This document shows, one piece after another, positions 54,409 to 62,828 of a stretch of 64,000 bases of DNA. A program made the position numbers and the translations under genes. The number at the start of each line of letters is the position of its first letter. The first letter of the stretch is position 1. Source of the DNA: Rhodospirillaceae bacterium (GTDB lineage Bacteria; Pseudomonadota; Alphaproteobacteria; Thalassobaculales; Thalassobaculaceae); NCBI GenBank assembly GCA_018401495.1, contig JAGYJX010000008.1:304001-368000 (forward strand), given 5' to 3'. Below the pieces are notes generated by a model. The model searched no databases, had not been told where the DNA came from, and was given only the letters and a program-made list of their open reading frames with translations.

Positions 54409-55380
54409 TCAGCTGTACCGGATGCGCGGATCGAGCCACGCATACAGGAGATCGACCAGCAAGTTGGTCATGACGAAAATGAAGGCGACCAGCATGACCA
54501 GGGCCTGGACCATGGTGTAGTCGCTCTGGCCGACGGCGCCGACGAACAGCTTGCCGATGCCGTTCAGGTTGAACACCTGCTCGGTGACGACCAGGCCGCC
54601 CATCAGGAACGCAAACTCGATCCCGATGACGGTGATCACCGGCAGCATGGCGTTCTTGAGCGCGTGCCGGTTTACGATGACCCGTTCCATCACGCCCTTG
54701 GAGCGTGCGGTCCGGACATAGTCCTCGCGCAGCACGTCGAGCATGGCCGAGCGCGTCATGCGGGTCGCCACCGCGGAATACCGATACCCGGTCGCCAGCG
54801 CCGGCCAGATCAGCATGGCCAGGTTCTCGGCGGGGTTGACCCAGATCGGCACGTAGTGGATTGGCGGCATCCAGGGTGAGCCGGTCCACGCCTGGGTGGT
54901 CAGCAGAATGCCGAGGATGATCAGGATGCCCAGCCAGAACGACGGCATCGCAATGCCGGCGATCGACAGCGAGCGCACGACGTAGTCGATCCAGGTGTTG
55001 CGGTAGACCGCCGACAGCACGCCCATCGGGATCGACAGGACGATCGAGAACAGGGTCGCCATGAGGGCGATCTGCAGCGAAACCTGGAAGCGCAGGGCGA
55101 TTTCCTCGCCGATCGGCTTGCCGGTCCACATCGAGGTGCCAAGGTCGCCGACGAACCAGCCGCCCACCCACTGGCCGAACTGGAGAAGCGCGGAATCGTC
55201 GAGACCAAGCTCGGCCCGGCAGATGTCCAGCGAACGTTGGTCGAAGAAGGCGCCGGACCCTGCGAGCTTCAGTTCGCAGATGTCGCCCGGTATCAGTCGC
55301 ATCAGGAAGAATACAAGAACGGCCGCCCCGAACAGGGTCGGAATAACCATAAGCAGCCGTTTGACCAAGTACGTGTACAT
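54409..55380 (-). CDS. ABC transporter permease (DppB type)
   Basis: A 323-residue inner-membrane permease beginning MYTYLVKRLLMVIPTLFGAA, the typical DppB first helix, then FFLMRLIPGD. The coupling motif is YVRTARSKGVMERVIVNRHA followed by LKNAMLPVITVIG, and the C-terminus ends LVDLLYAWLDPRIRYS. A periplasmic insertion near residues 35-60 (DICELKLAGSGAFFDQR) resembles members whose ligands are larger than dipeptides. It is the first gene after a hairpin that separates it from the binding-protein gene, so its expression is probably lower than that gene's. Frame intact. Confidence 0.92.
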   Translation of the reverse strand: MYTYLVKRLLMVIPTLFGAAVLVFFLMRLIPGDICELKLAGSGAFFDQRSLDICRAELGLDDSALLQFGQWVGGWFVGDLGTSMWTGKPIGEEIALRFQVSLQIALMATLFSIVLSIPMGVLSAVYRNTWIDYVVRSLSIAGIAMPSFWLGILIILGILLTTQAWTGSPWMPPIHYVPIWVNPAENLAMLIWPALATGYRYSAVATRMTRSAMLDVLREDYVRTARSKGVMERVIVNRHALKNAMLPVITVIGIEFAFLMGGLVVTEQVFNLNGIGKLFVGAVGQSDYTMVQALVMLVAFIFVMTNLLVDLLYAWLDPRIRYS

Positions 55381-55413
55381 CAGGCCATGCCTCGCAGATC
55401 GGGTCCGAGAAAA

Positions 55414-55447
55414 TCCCGCCCGCGGCGATTTCTCGCCGCGGGCGGGA
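55414..55447 (-). terminator. Hairpin between binding-protein and permease genes
   Basis: Perfect 15-base arms TCCCGCCCGCGGCGA (55414-55428) and TCGCCGCGGGCGGGA (55433-55447) with a 4-base loop. Read on the - strand it is followed by TTTTC. It lies in the 86-base gap after the binding-protein gene and before dppB, so it is likely a leaky terminator giving more binding protein than permease. Confidence 0.8.
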
Positions 55448-55466
55448 CGTGGTCAGACGATCCGGC

Positions 55467-57083
55467 TCACTGATCGAGCCAGACGTTGGCGAGGTCGTTG
55501 TTGACGTAGTGGCTCGGGCTGATGTTCCAGCCCTTCAGGTAGGCGCGGTGCGGAATGATCCGGTACCACCACAGAGTGATGAAGTTGTTGGCGTGCTCGT
55601 CCAGCGTCAGCTTCTCGAACTGGCGCATGTACTCGCGCTGCTTCGCCTGGTCGCCTTCCTGGTTCATCTTGTTGAACAGGTCGTCGACGTCACGGTCGAT
55701 GTAGCCGCCGTACTGGCTGTCGCTGATGTCGTTCGACAGGAACTTGGAAATGTCGAGCAACGGGTTGACGACCGACTGGCAGTTGAAGTCCAGGGACACC
55801 GAGAAATCACGCTTGGAGCGCAGGGTGTCGTAGAACGGGCCGGTCGGCTGGACGCGCTGCTCGAAGTTCAGGCCGACCTGCTTCCACTGGTCGATCAGCC
55901 AGGTGCCGACGATCGTGTAGGGCTGGTCGACGCCGCGGTTGTTCAGGACGTAGGTCTTCGAGAGGTCGACACCGGCCTCCTGAAGCAGCTTCTTGGACTC
56001 GGCCCGGCTCTTGGCGATGTCCGGCCAGTAGCCGGCGATCTGCTCCAGCTCCGCCTTGGTGGCGGCCAGCGGGTGGCCCGGGAAGGCAACGCCGCCGACG
56101 GTCTTCACGATGGCGATCTCGGAGAGGTACTTGGAGCCGCCCCAACGATCCACCGCGAGGGTGAGCGCGCGCCGAGCCCGGACGTCGTTGAACGGCGCCA
56201 CGTCGTGGTTCGGCGTGATGATCAGCACGCAGTTCCAGTCGCTCTCCTGCACGGTGAGGTCGTCACCGAGCGCCGCCTTCAGGTCGTCCCGGCTCTTCGG
56301 CGGGAACCCGCGGAACTCGATCGCCGCGCGGTCACCACGGATCGCCTGAACCCGCAGCGACTGCTTCTCGGCGATGATGCCCTCGAAACCGTCAAGATAC
56401 GGCTGACCCTCGACGTAGAAGTTGTCGTTGCGCTTGCCCTTGAACAGCGCGCCGGCCTGGTGCTCGACGAACACGAACGGGCCGGAGCCCAGGATGTTCT
56501 TCTCGTACCACTTCATGTCCTGGTCGAGCTTGGCCTTCTGGTAGATGAAGTTGAACGGCGTCGCCAGAGCCGGGATGAAGGCTCCGGACGGGTACTTCAG
56601 GTTGAAGACGACGGTGAGATCGTCCGGCGCCTCGACGTTGTCGACCATCACGAAATACGCCTTCCGCGCCGAGCTGACATCCGCTGGCGGGAAGATGATC
56701 TTGTCGTAGGTCGCCTTGACGTCGGCGGCGGTCAGCGGGCTGCCATCGTGGAAGGTGACGCCCGATTTCAGCTTGAAGGTGTACTTCTTGCCGCCGTCGG
56801 TCGCTTTCGGCATCTCCGTGCAGAGATCACACGTGAAGTCCGACGAATCCGACGGGTTGTCGGGGTTCGGCCGGATCAGCAGGCTGTAGAACGGCGCGAT
56901 CGGATGGACCAGCGCGAAGGTGGTCTCGCGATGCCCGTCATAGCTCGGCGGCTCGGCCGGAATGACGAACTTGAGGGTGCCACCCCTCTTCGGCGTCTCC
57001 GCGGCGATGGCGTTGCCGAGCCCGAGGGCCAGCACCGCGCCTGCCGCAGCAGAAGCCGCGATCTTCAGTAATCCTGAACGCAT
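55467..57083 (-). CDS. Peptide/nickel-type ABC substrate-binding protein (SBP family 5)
   Basis: A 538-residue periplasmic solute-binding protein. The N-terminus MQMRSGLLKIAASAAAGAVL...AIAA is a Sec signal peptide, with mature start near residue 30 (ETPKRGGTLKFVIPAEPPSY, typical of the family). Domain signatures are YTFKLKSGVTFHDGSPLTAA and VVFNLKYPSGAFIPALATPF, with NDVRARRALTLAVDR in the second lobe. Two cysteines at CDLCTEMPKATDG may form a disulfide. The start at 57083 has AGGAG about 9 bases upstream; the frame could extend another 53 residues without signal-peptide logic. It is the first gene of the - strand unit. The ligand cannot be predicted from sequence. Confidence 0.92.
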   Translation of the reverse strand: MRSGLLKIAASAAAGAVLALGLGNAIAAETPKRGGTLKFVIPAEPPSYDGHRETTFALVHPIAPFYSLLIRPNPDNPSDSSDFTCDLCTEMPKATDGGKKYTFKLKSGVTFHDGSPLTAADVKATYDKIIFPPADVSSARKAYFVMVDNVEAPDDLTVVFNLKYPSGAFIPALATPFNFIYQKAKLDQDMKWYEKNILGSGPFVFVEHQAGALFKGKRNDNFYVEGQPYLDGFEGIIAEKQSLRVQAIRGDRAAIEFRGFPPKSRDDLKAALGDDLTVQESDWNCVLIITPNHDVAPFNDVRARRALTLAVDRWGGSKYLSEIAIVKTVGGVAFPGHPLAATKAELEQIAGYWPDIAKSRAESKKLLQEAGVDLSKTYVLNNRGVDQPYTIVGTWLIDQWKQVGLNFEQRVQPTGPFYDTLRSKRDFSVSLDFNCQSVVNPLLDISKFLSNDISDSQYGGYIDRDVDDLFNKMNQEGDQAKQREYMRQFEKLTLDEHANNFITLWWYRIIPHRAYLKGWNISPSHYVNNDLANVWLDQ

Positions 57084-57292
57084 TTGGACGTCTCCTTCCC
57101 AATCGATACAGGCTCGGGGACGCATTCCCCGATCCGATCGGTCCCTGATGCTCGCGTCGTCGCCCAAGGGCGGGTCGAACGAGGCGACGCTCTGTATGGA
57201 ATGGCGAAGCCGCTCGGCGGCTGGCCTCCCCTTTCCCTGCATTCTCGTCTTCCGGTGTTGTCGATGCCACCGGTTGCCGCACCCTCAGGCGC

Positions 57293-57302
57293 TTGTATAC
57301 AT
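57293..57302. promoter_or_regulatory. GntR-like operator candidate upstream of the dehalogenase operon
   Basis: TTGTATACAT contains the perfect 8-base palindrome TGTATACA and lies in the 278-base divergent spacer, 60 bases before the dehalogenase start. It resembles the element at 51388-51399, which fits shared control of the transporter and catabolic genes. The rest of the spacer shows no gene. Confidence 0.45.
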
Positions 57303-57361
57303 TCCCATGACCAGTACGGGTGGTCAAGAATGCGCCCGCCGCGCGGGCCGGGAGGACAGAC

Positions 57362-58087
57362 GTGACCGAGAGCGATCCGAGACGCGCCGTGAAGGCCCTG
57401 GTGTTCGACGTGTTCGGCACCGTCGTCGACTGGCGCACCAGCGTTGCGCGCGAGATGCGGGCGGTCGTCGACGCCAAGGGGTGGAAAGCCGACCCCTACG
57501 CGCTCGCCGACCGCTGGCGGGAGTTGTACCAGCCGTCGATGGACCCGATCCGGCGCGGCGAGAAGCCGTATGCCCGGCTCGACGATCTGCATCGCGAGAG
57601 CCTGAAGACCCTGCTGGCCGAGTTCGGGCTGGAGCCGCTGCCGGCGGACGAACTGGAGCATCTCAACCGCGCGTGGCACCGCCTCGACCCGTGGCCCGAC
57701 TGCGTTCCCGGCCTGACCCGGCTGAAGCGCAAGTTCATCCTCGCCACCATGTCGAACGGCAACGTCGCGTTGATGGTGAACATGGCGAAGCACGCCGGCC
57801 TGCCCTGGGACACCATTCTCGGCTCCGAGCCGGCGCAGAACTTCAAGCCGGTGCCGTCGGTCTACCTCACCGGCGCCGACTGGCTGGGACTGGAGCCGGC
57901 CGAGGTGATGATGGTGGCCGCCCACAACGGCGATCTGGCGGCGGCCCGCGCCGTCGGCTTCCGCACCGCCTTCGTCGCCCGCCCGACCGAGTACGGCGAC
58001 AAGCAGTCACGGGATTTCAAGGCCGAGGATGCCTGGGACCAGGTGGTCGACGGCATGGACGAGCTGGCGGACCGGCTCGGCTGCTGA
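57362..58087 (+). CDS. Haloacid dehalogenase type II (HAD superfamily)
   Basis: A 241-residue HAD hydrolase. The catalytic Asp is in LVFDVFGTVVDWRTSVAREM, as in (S)-2-haloacid dehalogenases. The cap domain shows WRELYQPSMDPIRRGEKPY and LDDLHRESLKTLLAEFGL, followed by ILATMSNGNVALMVNMAKHA and the Lys motif NFKPVPSVYLTGADWLGL with VMMVAAHNGDLAAARAVGF. Members hydrolyse 2-haloacids, but many with this layout are phosphatases or have unknown substrates. The GTG at 57362 follows GGGAGGACAGAC with good spacing. It begins a four-gene run (gaps of 10, 42 and -4 bases) and probably one operon. Confidence 0.87.
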   Translation: MTESDPRRAVKALVFDVFGTVVDWRTSVAREMRAVVDAKGWKADPYALADRWRELYQPSMDPIRRGEKPYARLDDLHRESLKTLLAEFGLEPLPADELEHLNRAWHRLDPWPDCVPGLTRLKRKFILATMSNGNVALMVNMAKHAGLPWDTILGSEPAQNFKPVPSVYLTGADWLGLEPAEVMMVAAHNGDLAAARAVGFRTAFVARPTEYGDKQSRDFKAEDAWDQVVDGMDELADRLGC

Positions 58088-58097
58088 GGAGGCGATG

Positions 58098-59471
58098 ATG
58101 GCAACGGTTCTCGAACGCTTCGGGCGGTTCTCGGCGGAGCTTCGCGTCGTCGGGCTCGACGACGAGGTGCGCCGGCACGCCCGCCGGGCGGTGATCGACT
58201 GGTTCGCCTCAACCCTGCCGGGCGGCGTCATGCCGCCGGCGACCCTGGCGGTCCGGGCGCTGGAGGACCAGGTCGGGCGCGGGCGGGCGTCGCTGCTTCC
58301 CTCCGGCACGCCGGCCGGCGGCCAGGCGGCGGCGCTGATCAACGGCACCGCCGCCCACACCGTGGAGTTCGACGACATCTACCGCGACGGGCTCTATCAC
58401 CCCGGCGCCCCGACCATCGCGGCGGCCCTGGCGGCGGCGGAACTGGTCGACGCCGACGGCGAATTGCTCCTCCAGGGGGTGGTGGCCGGCTACGAGGTCT
58501 CCAACCGCATCGCCGTGGCGGTCAATCCCAGGCACTACGATTTCTGGCACACCACCGCCACCGTCGGCTGCTTCGGCGCCGCCGCCGCCGCCGCGACCGT
58601 CCTCGGGCTCGACGGTGCCGCGAGCGCCCACGCGCTCGCCAGCTCGGCGACCATGGCGGCCGGGCTGCAGCAGGCGTTCCGGGCCGACGCCATGAGCAAG
58701 CCGCTGCACTCAGGGCGGGCGGCCGAGGCCGGGCTGCTGTCGGCGCGCCTGGCGGCCGAGGGCGTCACCGGCGCGCTCGACGCGCTCGAGGGGCCGCGCG
58801 GCTTCGCGGCGGCGATGAGCGGGGCGACCATCGACTGGCAGGCGGTGACCGCCGACCTCGGACGCGACTGGACGATCACCCGCGTGACCTTCAAGAACCA
58901 CGCCGCCTGCGGCCACGTGCACGCCGCCGTCGACGCCGTGCGGGCGCTGGCCGAGGAGCACCGGCTGTCGGCCGGCGACGTCGATCGGATCGAGGTCGGA
59001 TCCTACGCCAAGTCGCTGGAGATCTGCGGCAACGCCACCCCGACGACGGTGTTCGAGGCGAAGTTCAGCCTGCCCTACTGCGTGGCGGCGGCACTGGTGC
59101 TCGGCTCGGTACGGCGGGCGGCGTTCGAGGACGAGGCGATGGCGGACCCGAACCTGAGGGCGCTGGCGGCCCGGGTGGTGCACACCGTCGATCCCGGCTG
59201 CGAGGCGGCGTTTCCGAAGGCGCGGTCGGCGCGGGTGGCGATCCTGACCCGCGACGGCCGACGGCTGGAGCGGTTCGCCCCGACCCGCAAGGGCGACCCG
59301 GACAACCCGCTGACCGATGCCGACCTGGCCGACAAGTTCCACGAGTTGGCCGGTCCCGTGCTGGGGCCGGCGCGCAGCGCCGATCTGCTGGCCGGCCTGC
59401 AGGCGCTCGGCGGCCGGCGCCGGGTCCGCGACCTGATGGCCGGGGCCGCCCTGCCGCGCGCGGCCGAATAA
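58098..59471 (+). CDS. MmgE/PrpD family protein
   Basis: A 457-residue protein of the 2-methylcitrate dehydratase / cis-aconitate decarboxylase fold. Signatures: RRAVIDWFASTLPGGVMPPA, INGTAAHTVEFDDIYRDGLY, HPGAPTIAAALAAAELVDAD, GYEVSNRIAVAVNPRHYDFW, HTTATVGCFGAAAAAATVLG and KPLHSGRAAEAGLLSARLAA, then the C-terminal ITRVTFKNHAACGHVHAAVD. The family covers dehydratases, decarboxylases and many uncharacterised enzymes. Of two adjacent ATGs, 58098 is better placed relative to GAGGAGG. Being next to an acyl-CoA dehydrogenase and an ADP-forming CoA ligase, it probably prepares a carboxylic acid for CoA activation; the reaction is inferred. Confidence 0.88.
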   Translation: MATVLERFGRFSAELRVVGLDDEVRRHARRAVIDWFASTLPGGVMPPATLAVRALEDQVGRGRASLLPSGTPAGGQAAALINGTAAHTVEFDDIYRDGLYHPGAPTIAAALAAAELVDADGELLLQGVVAGYEVSNRIAVAVNPRHYDFWHTTATVGCFGAAAAAATVLGLDGAASAHALASSATMAAGLQQAFRADAMSKPLHSGRAAEAGLLSARLAAEGVTGALDALEGPRGFAAAMSGATIDWQAVTADLGRDWTITRVTFKNHAACGHVHAAVDAVRALAEEHRLSAGDVDRIEVGSYAKSLEICGNATPTTVFEAKFSLPYCVAAALVLGSVRRAAFEDEAMADPNLRALAARVVHTVDPGCEAAFPKARSARVAILTRDGRRLERFAPTRKGDPDNPLTDADLADKFHELAGPVLGPARSADLLAGLQALGGRRRVRDLMAGAALPRAAE

Positions 59472-59513
59472 TTCCCTCTGCGCCGCCCCTGGCGGCCGAC
59501 CGGAGTCCGACGC

Positions 59514-60686
59514 ATGCCCTCCCTGTTCGAAGACCTGCTCACGCCTGAGCAGATCCTGTTCCGCGATTCCGTCCGTGGCTTCGCCGAGCGCCACCTCGCG
59601 GCCGGCCGGTTGGCGCGGGCGCACGAGCGCTCGTTCCCGTTCGACGTCGCCCGGCTGATGGCCGGGCAGGGGCTGCTCGGAATGACGTTCTCCGAGGCCG
59701 ACGGCGGCGCCGGCGGCACCCTGATGGACGCCATCCTGGCGATCGAGGCGGTGGCCGCGGTCTGCCCGCGCTCGGCCGATGTCGTGCAGGCCGGGAATTT
59801 CGGCCCGATCCGAACCTTCGCGGAGTTCGCCACGCCCGACCAGAAGGCGCGCTACCTCGGCCGGCTGCTGGCCGGCGAGATCGCGATCTCGCTCGGCATG
59901 AGCGAGCCCGAGGCCGGCTCGGCGGCGACCGAACTGCAGACCACCGCGACCCCGGACGGCGACGGCTTCCGGATCAACGGCACCAAGGTGTTCGCGTCGC
60001 ACAGTCCTGACGCCGAACTGTTCCTGGTCTATGTGCGCTACGGCAAGGGCGTCGACGGGATCGGCTCGGTGCTGATCGAGCGCGGCACGCCGGGCTTCAC
60101 CCTCGGCCGGCCGGTGCGCTACGTCGGCGGCGACGACTGGTGCCAGCTGTACTTCGAGAACGTCCTGGTGCCGGCGGACAACGTCCTGCTGCGCGAGGGC
60201 GGATTCAAGAAGCAGATCGCCGCCTTCAACGTCGAGCGGCTGGGCAACTCGGCGCGGGCGCTGGCGTTCGGGCGGCACGCCTTCGGGATCGCCCGCGACC
60301 ACGCCGCGACGCGGGTCCAGTTCGGCCGCACGCTGAGCGAGTTCCAGGGCATCCAGTGGAAGTTCGCCGAGATGGCGGCGCGGATCGAGGCGGCCCAGTT
60401 GATGCTGTACCGGGTGGCGGCGCGGGCGGTGGACCGGCTGCCGGACGCCTACGAGACCGCGCTGGTGAAGTATCTCTGCAACGAGGCCGGCTTCTTCGCC
60501 GCCAACGAAGCGATGCAGGTGCTGGGGGCGCTCGGCTACAGCGAGGAAAGCCTGGTGGAGTATTGCTGGCGCCGGGCGCGCGGCTGGCAGATCGCCGGCG
60601 GCAGCCTCGAGATGATGAAGAACCGCATCGCCGAGGGGGTGTTCGATCGCCGGTTCCCGCAGCGCGCGCCGAGGGCACCGGCGTGA
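59514..60686 (+). CDS. Acyl-CoA dehydrogenase family protein
   Basis: A 390-residue flavoprotein with the three ACAD domains: FRDSVRGFAERHLAAGRLAR (N), ISLGMSEPEAGSAATELQTT and FRINGTKVFASHSPDAELFL (middle), and RVQFGRTLSEFQGIQWKFAE, with MQVLGALGYSEESLVEYCWR, near the end. The usual catalytic Glu of the C-terminal motif (YEGT) is not at its place: the sequence reads IAGGSLEMMKNRIAE, with Gly there and a Glu three residues later. That may mean a different base or a non-dehydrogenase role. It follows the MmgE/PrpD gene by 42 bases and overlaps the CoA ligase (GTGA). Frame intact. Confidence 0.87.
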   Translation: MPSLFEDLLTPEQILFRDSVRGFAERHLAAGRLARAHERSFPFDVARLMAGQGLLGMTFSEADGGAGGTLMDAILAIEAVAAVCPRSADVVQAGNFGPIRTFAEFATPDQKARYLGRLLAGEIAISLGMSEPEAGSAATELQTTATPDGDGFRINGTKVFASHSPDAELFLVYVRYGKGVDGIGSVLIERGTPGFTLGRPVRYVGGDDWCQLYFENVLVPADNVLLREGGFKKQIAAFNVERLGNSARALAFGRHAFGIARDHAATRVQFGRTLSEFQGIQWKFAEMAARIEAAQLMLYRVAARAVDRLPDAYETALVKYLCNEAGFFAANEAMQVLGALGYSEESLVEYCWRRARGWQIAGGSLEMMKNRIAEGVFDRRFPQRAPRAPA

Positions 60687-62777
60687 GCGCCGGTCGCCCG
60701 GCCTCCGTTGCACCCTGGCTGACTGCGCTGCTGCGACCGCGCGCCGTCGCCATCGTCGGGGCCTCCGACGATCCGAAGAAGGACGGGGCCCGGCCGCTGC
60801 GGTTCCTGCGCAAGCACGGCTATGCCGGCGCGGTCTACCCGGTCAACCCGCGCCGCGACACCGTCCTCGGCGAGCCGGCGTGGCCGTCGTTGGCGGCCCT
60901 GCCGGAGCGGCCCGACCACGTCTACATCGTCAGCGCCGCCGAGCGGGTCGAGGATGCCGTGATCGAGGCCGCCGGGCTCGGCGTGCCGGCCGCCACGGTG
61001 CTGGCCGACGGCTTTGCCGAGACCGGCCCCGAAGGCCGCCAGCGCCAGGAGCGGCTGGTGGCGCGCGCCGCCGCCGGCGGGCTCCGGCTGCTCGGGCCGA
61101 ACTCCATGGGCGTGATCAACGTCGCCGACCGGGTGACGATCACCACCAACGCCGCGCTGGAGGCGGAGACCCTGCTGCCGGGACGGCTGATGGCGCTGTC
61201 GCAGTCCGGCTCGCTGATCGGCACCCTGCTGTCGCGCGGTGCCGCCCGCGGCATCGGCTTCGCGCACCTGGTGTCGCTCGGCAACGAGGCCGACCTCGAC
61301 GTCGGCGAGATCGGCGAGGCCGCCACCGCCCTGCCCGAGGTCGACGCCTTCCTGCTGTTCCTGGAGACCCTGCGCCGCCCCGAGCGGCTGGCCCGGTTCG
61401 CCGCGCGCCGCGCACGCCGCCGGCAAGCCGATCGTGGCCTACAAGCTCGGGCGTTCCCCGGAAGCCCAGGCGTTGGCGGTGTCGCACACCGGCGCGCTGC
61501 TCGGCTCCGACCAGGCCGCCGACGCGTTCTTCCGCGACCACGGCATCCTGCGGGTCGACCAGTTCGAGGCCCTGCTGGAACTGCCGGCCCTGCTGAAGGG
61601 TCGCCGGCCCGACGCGGCGCGGGCCGGCCGGCCGGTCGCGGTGGTCACCACCACCGGCGGTGGCGGCGCCATGGCCGTCGACCGGCTCGGCGGTGCCGGC
61701 GTCGCGCTGGTCGGGGCCAGCGCCGAGCTGCGCGAGCGGGTGCGGGCGGCGCACGGGCTCGAGGTCAAGGGCGGCCGGTTGATCGACGTGACGCTCGCCG
61801 GTGCCCGCTACGAGGTCATGAAGGCGGTGCTCGACGGCCTGCTGGACTCCGGCGACTGCGCCGCGGTGATCGCCGCCATCGGCTCGTCGGCGCAGTTCCT
61901 GCCCGAGCGGGCGGTGCAGCCGATCATCGACTGCGCCGGTCACGCCACCCCGCTGGCGGCGGTGCCGCTGCCGCAGGCCGACCGGGCGCTGGCGATGCTG
62001 GCGGAAGGGGGCGTGGCGGGGTTCCGAACCGTCGAGGCCATGGCCGACGCAGTCAGGGCGTTCCTCCACTGGGCGCCACCGCGGGCACCGGTCACCGGGC
62101 CCGCACCGGAGCTGGGCGCGCTGGCCGTCGGCGATGTTCTCGACGAGGCCGCCGGTCTCGACCTGCTGGACCGGCTGGGTGTGCCGACCGTCGCGCGCCG
62201 GGTGATCGGGCTGGACGAGGCGGTTCCGGACGATCTGTCCTACCCGGTGGTCCTGAAGGCGGTGTCGTCGGATCTGCCCCACAAGACCGAGGCCGGGGCG
62301 GTTGCCCTCGGCCTGCCCGACCGGGCGGCCGTGGACGCGGCGCGGATGGCGATGAGGGAGCGGCTGGGGCGCACCGCGCCCGACGCCCGGATCGATGGCT
62401 GGCTGCTGCAGGCGATGGCCGGCGGTCTCGGCGAGGCGCTGATCGGCTATCGGCTCGACGCCGAGGCAGGGCCGGTCGTCACGGTCGGCGCCGGCGGGAT
62501 CTTCGCGGAGCTCTACCGCGACGTCGCCGTGCGCCTGGCGCCGGTCGACGCCGAAACGGCGCGCGCGATGATCGCCGAGGTCCGCGGGCTGGCGGCGCTG
62601 TCCGGGTGGCGGGGCCGGCCGGCCGGCGATCTGGAGGCGCTGGCCGGGGCGGTGGCGGCGCTGTCGCGCCTCGCCCTCGACCCGGAACGCCGGGTCGAGG
62701 AAGCCGAGGCGAATCCGGTGATCGTGTCGGCGACCGGCGTGGTCGCCGTCGACGCCCTGGTGCGGACCGGCGGGTAG
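60683..62777 (+). CDS. ADP-forming acyl-CoA synthetase (AcdAB type, frame-broken)
   Basis: A fused acyl-CoA ligase of about 698 residues. The N-terminal CoA-binding domain shows RPRAVAIVGASDDPKKDGAR and GYAGAVYPVNPRRDTVLGEP, then LLGPNSMGVINVADRVTITT, the ligase-CoA domains AYKLGRSPEAQALAVSHTGA (phosphorylatable His in SHTGA) and VAVVTTTGGGGAMAVDRLGG. The ATP-grasp domain follows (YPVVLKAVSSDLPHKTEAGA; GPVVTVGAGGIFAELYRDVA; EEAEANPVIV). It converts an acyl-CoA and ADP + Pi to acid and ATP, or the reverse. One break near 61403 separates FAARRA from HAAGKPIVAYKLG. The GTG start overlaps the ACAD stop. Confidence 0.88.
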
Positions 62778-62828
62778 CGCCGGCCGGCGAGCTCGGCGGC
62801 GGGGCTCTGCGCGGCGTGGCCCGGCGGC

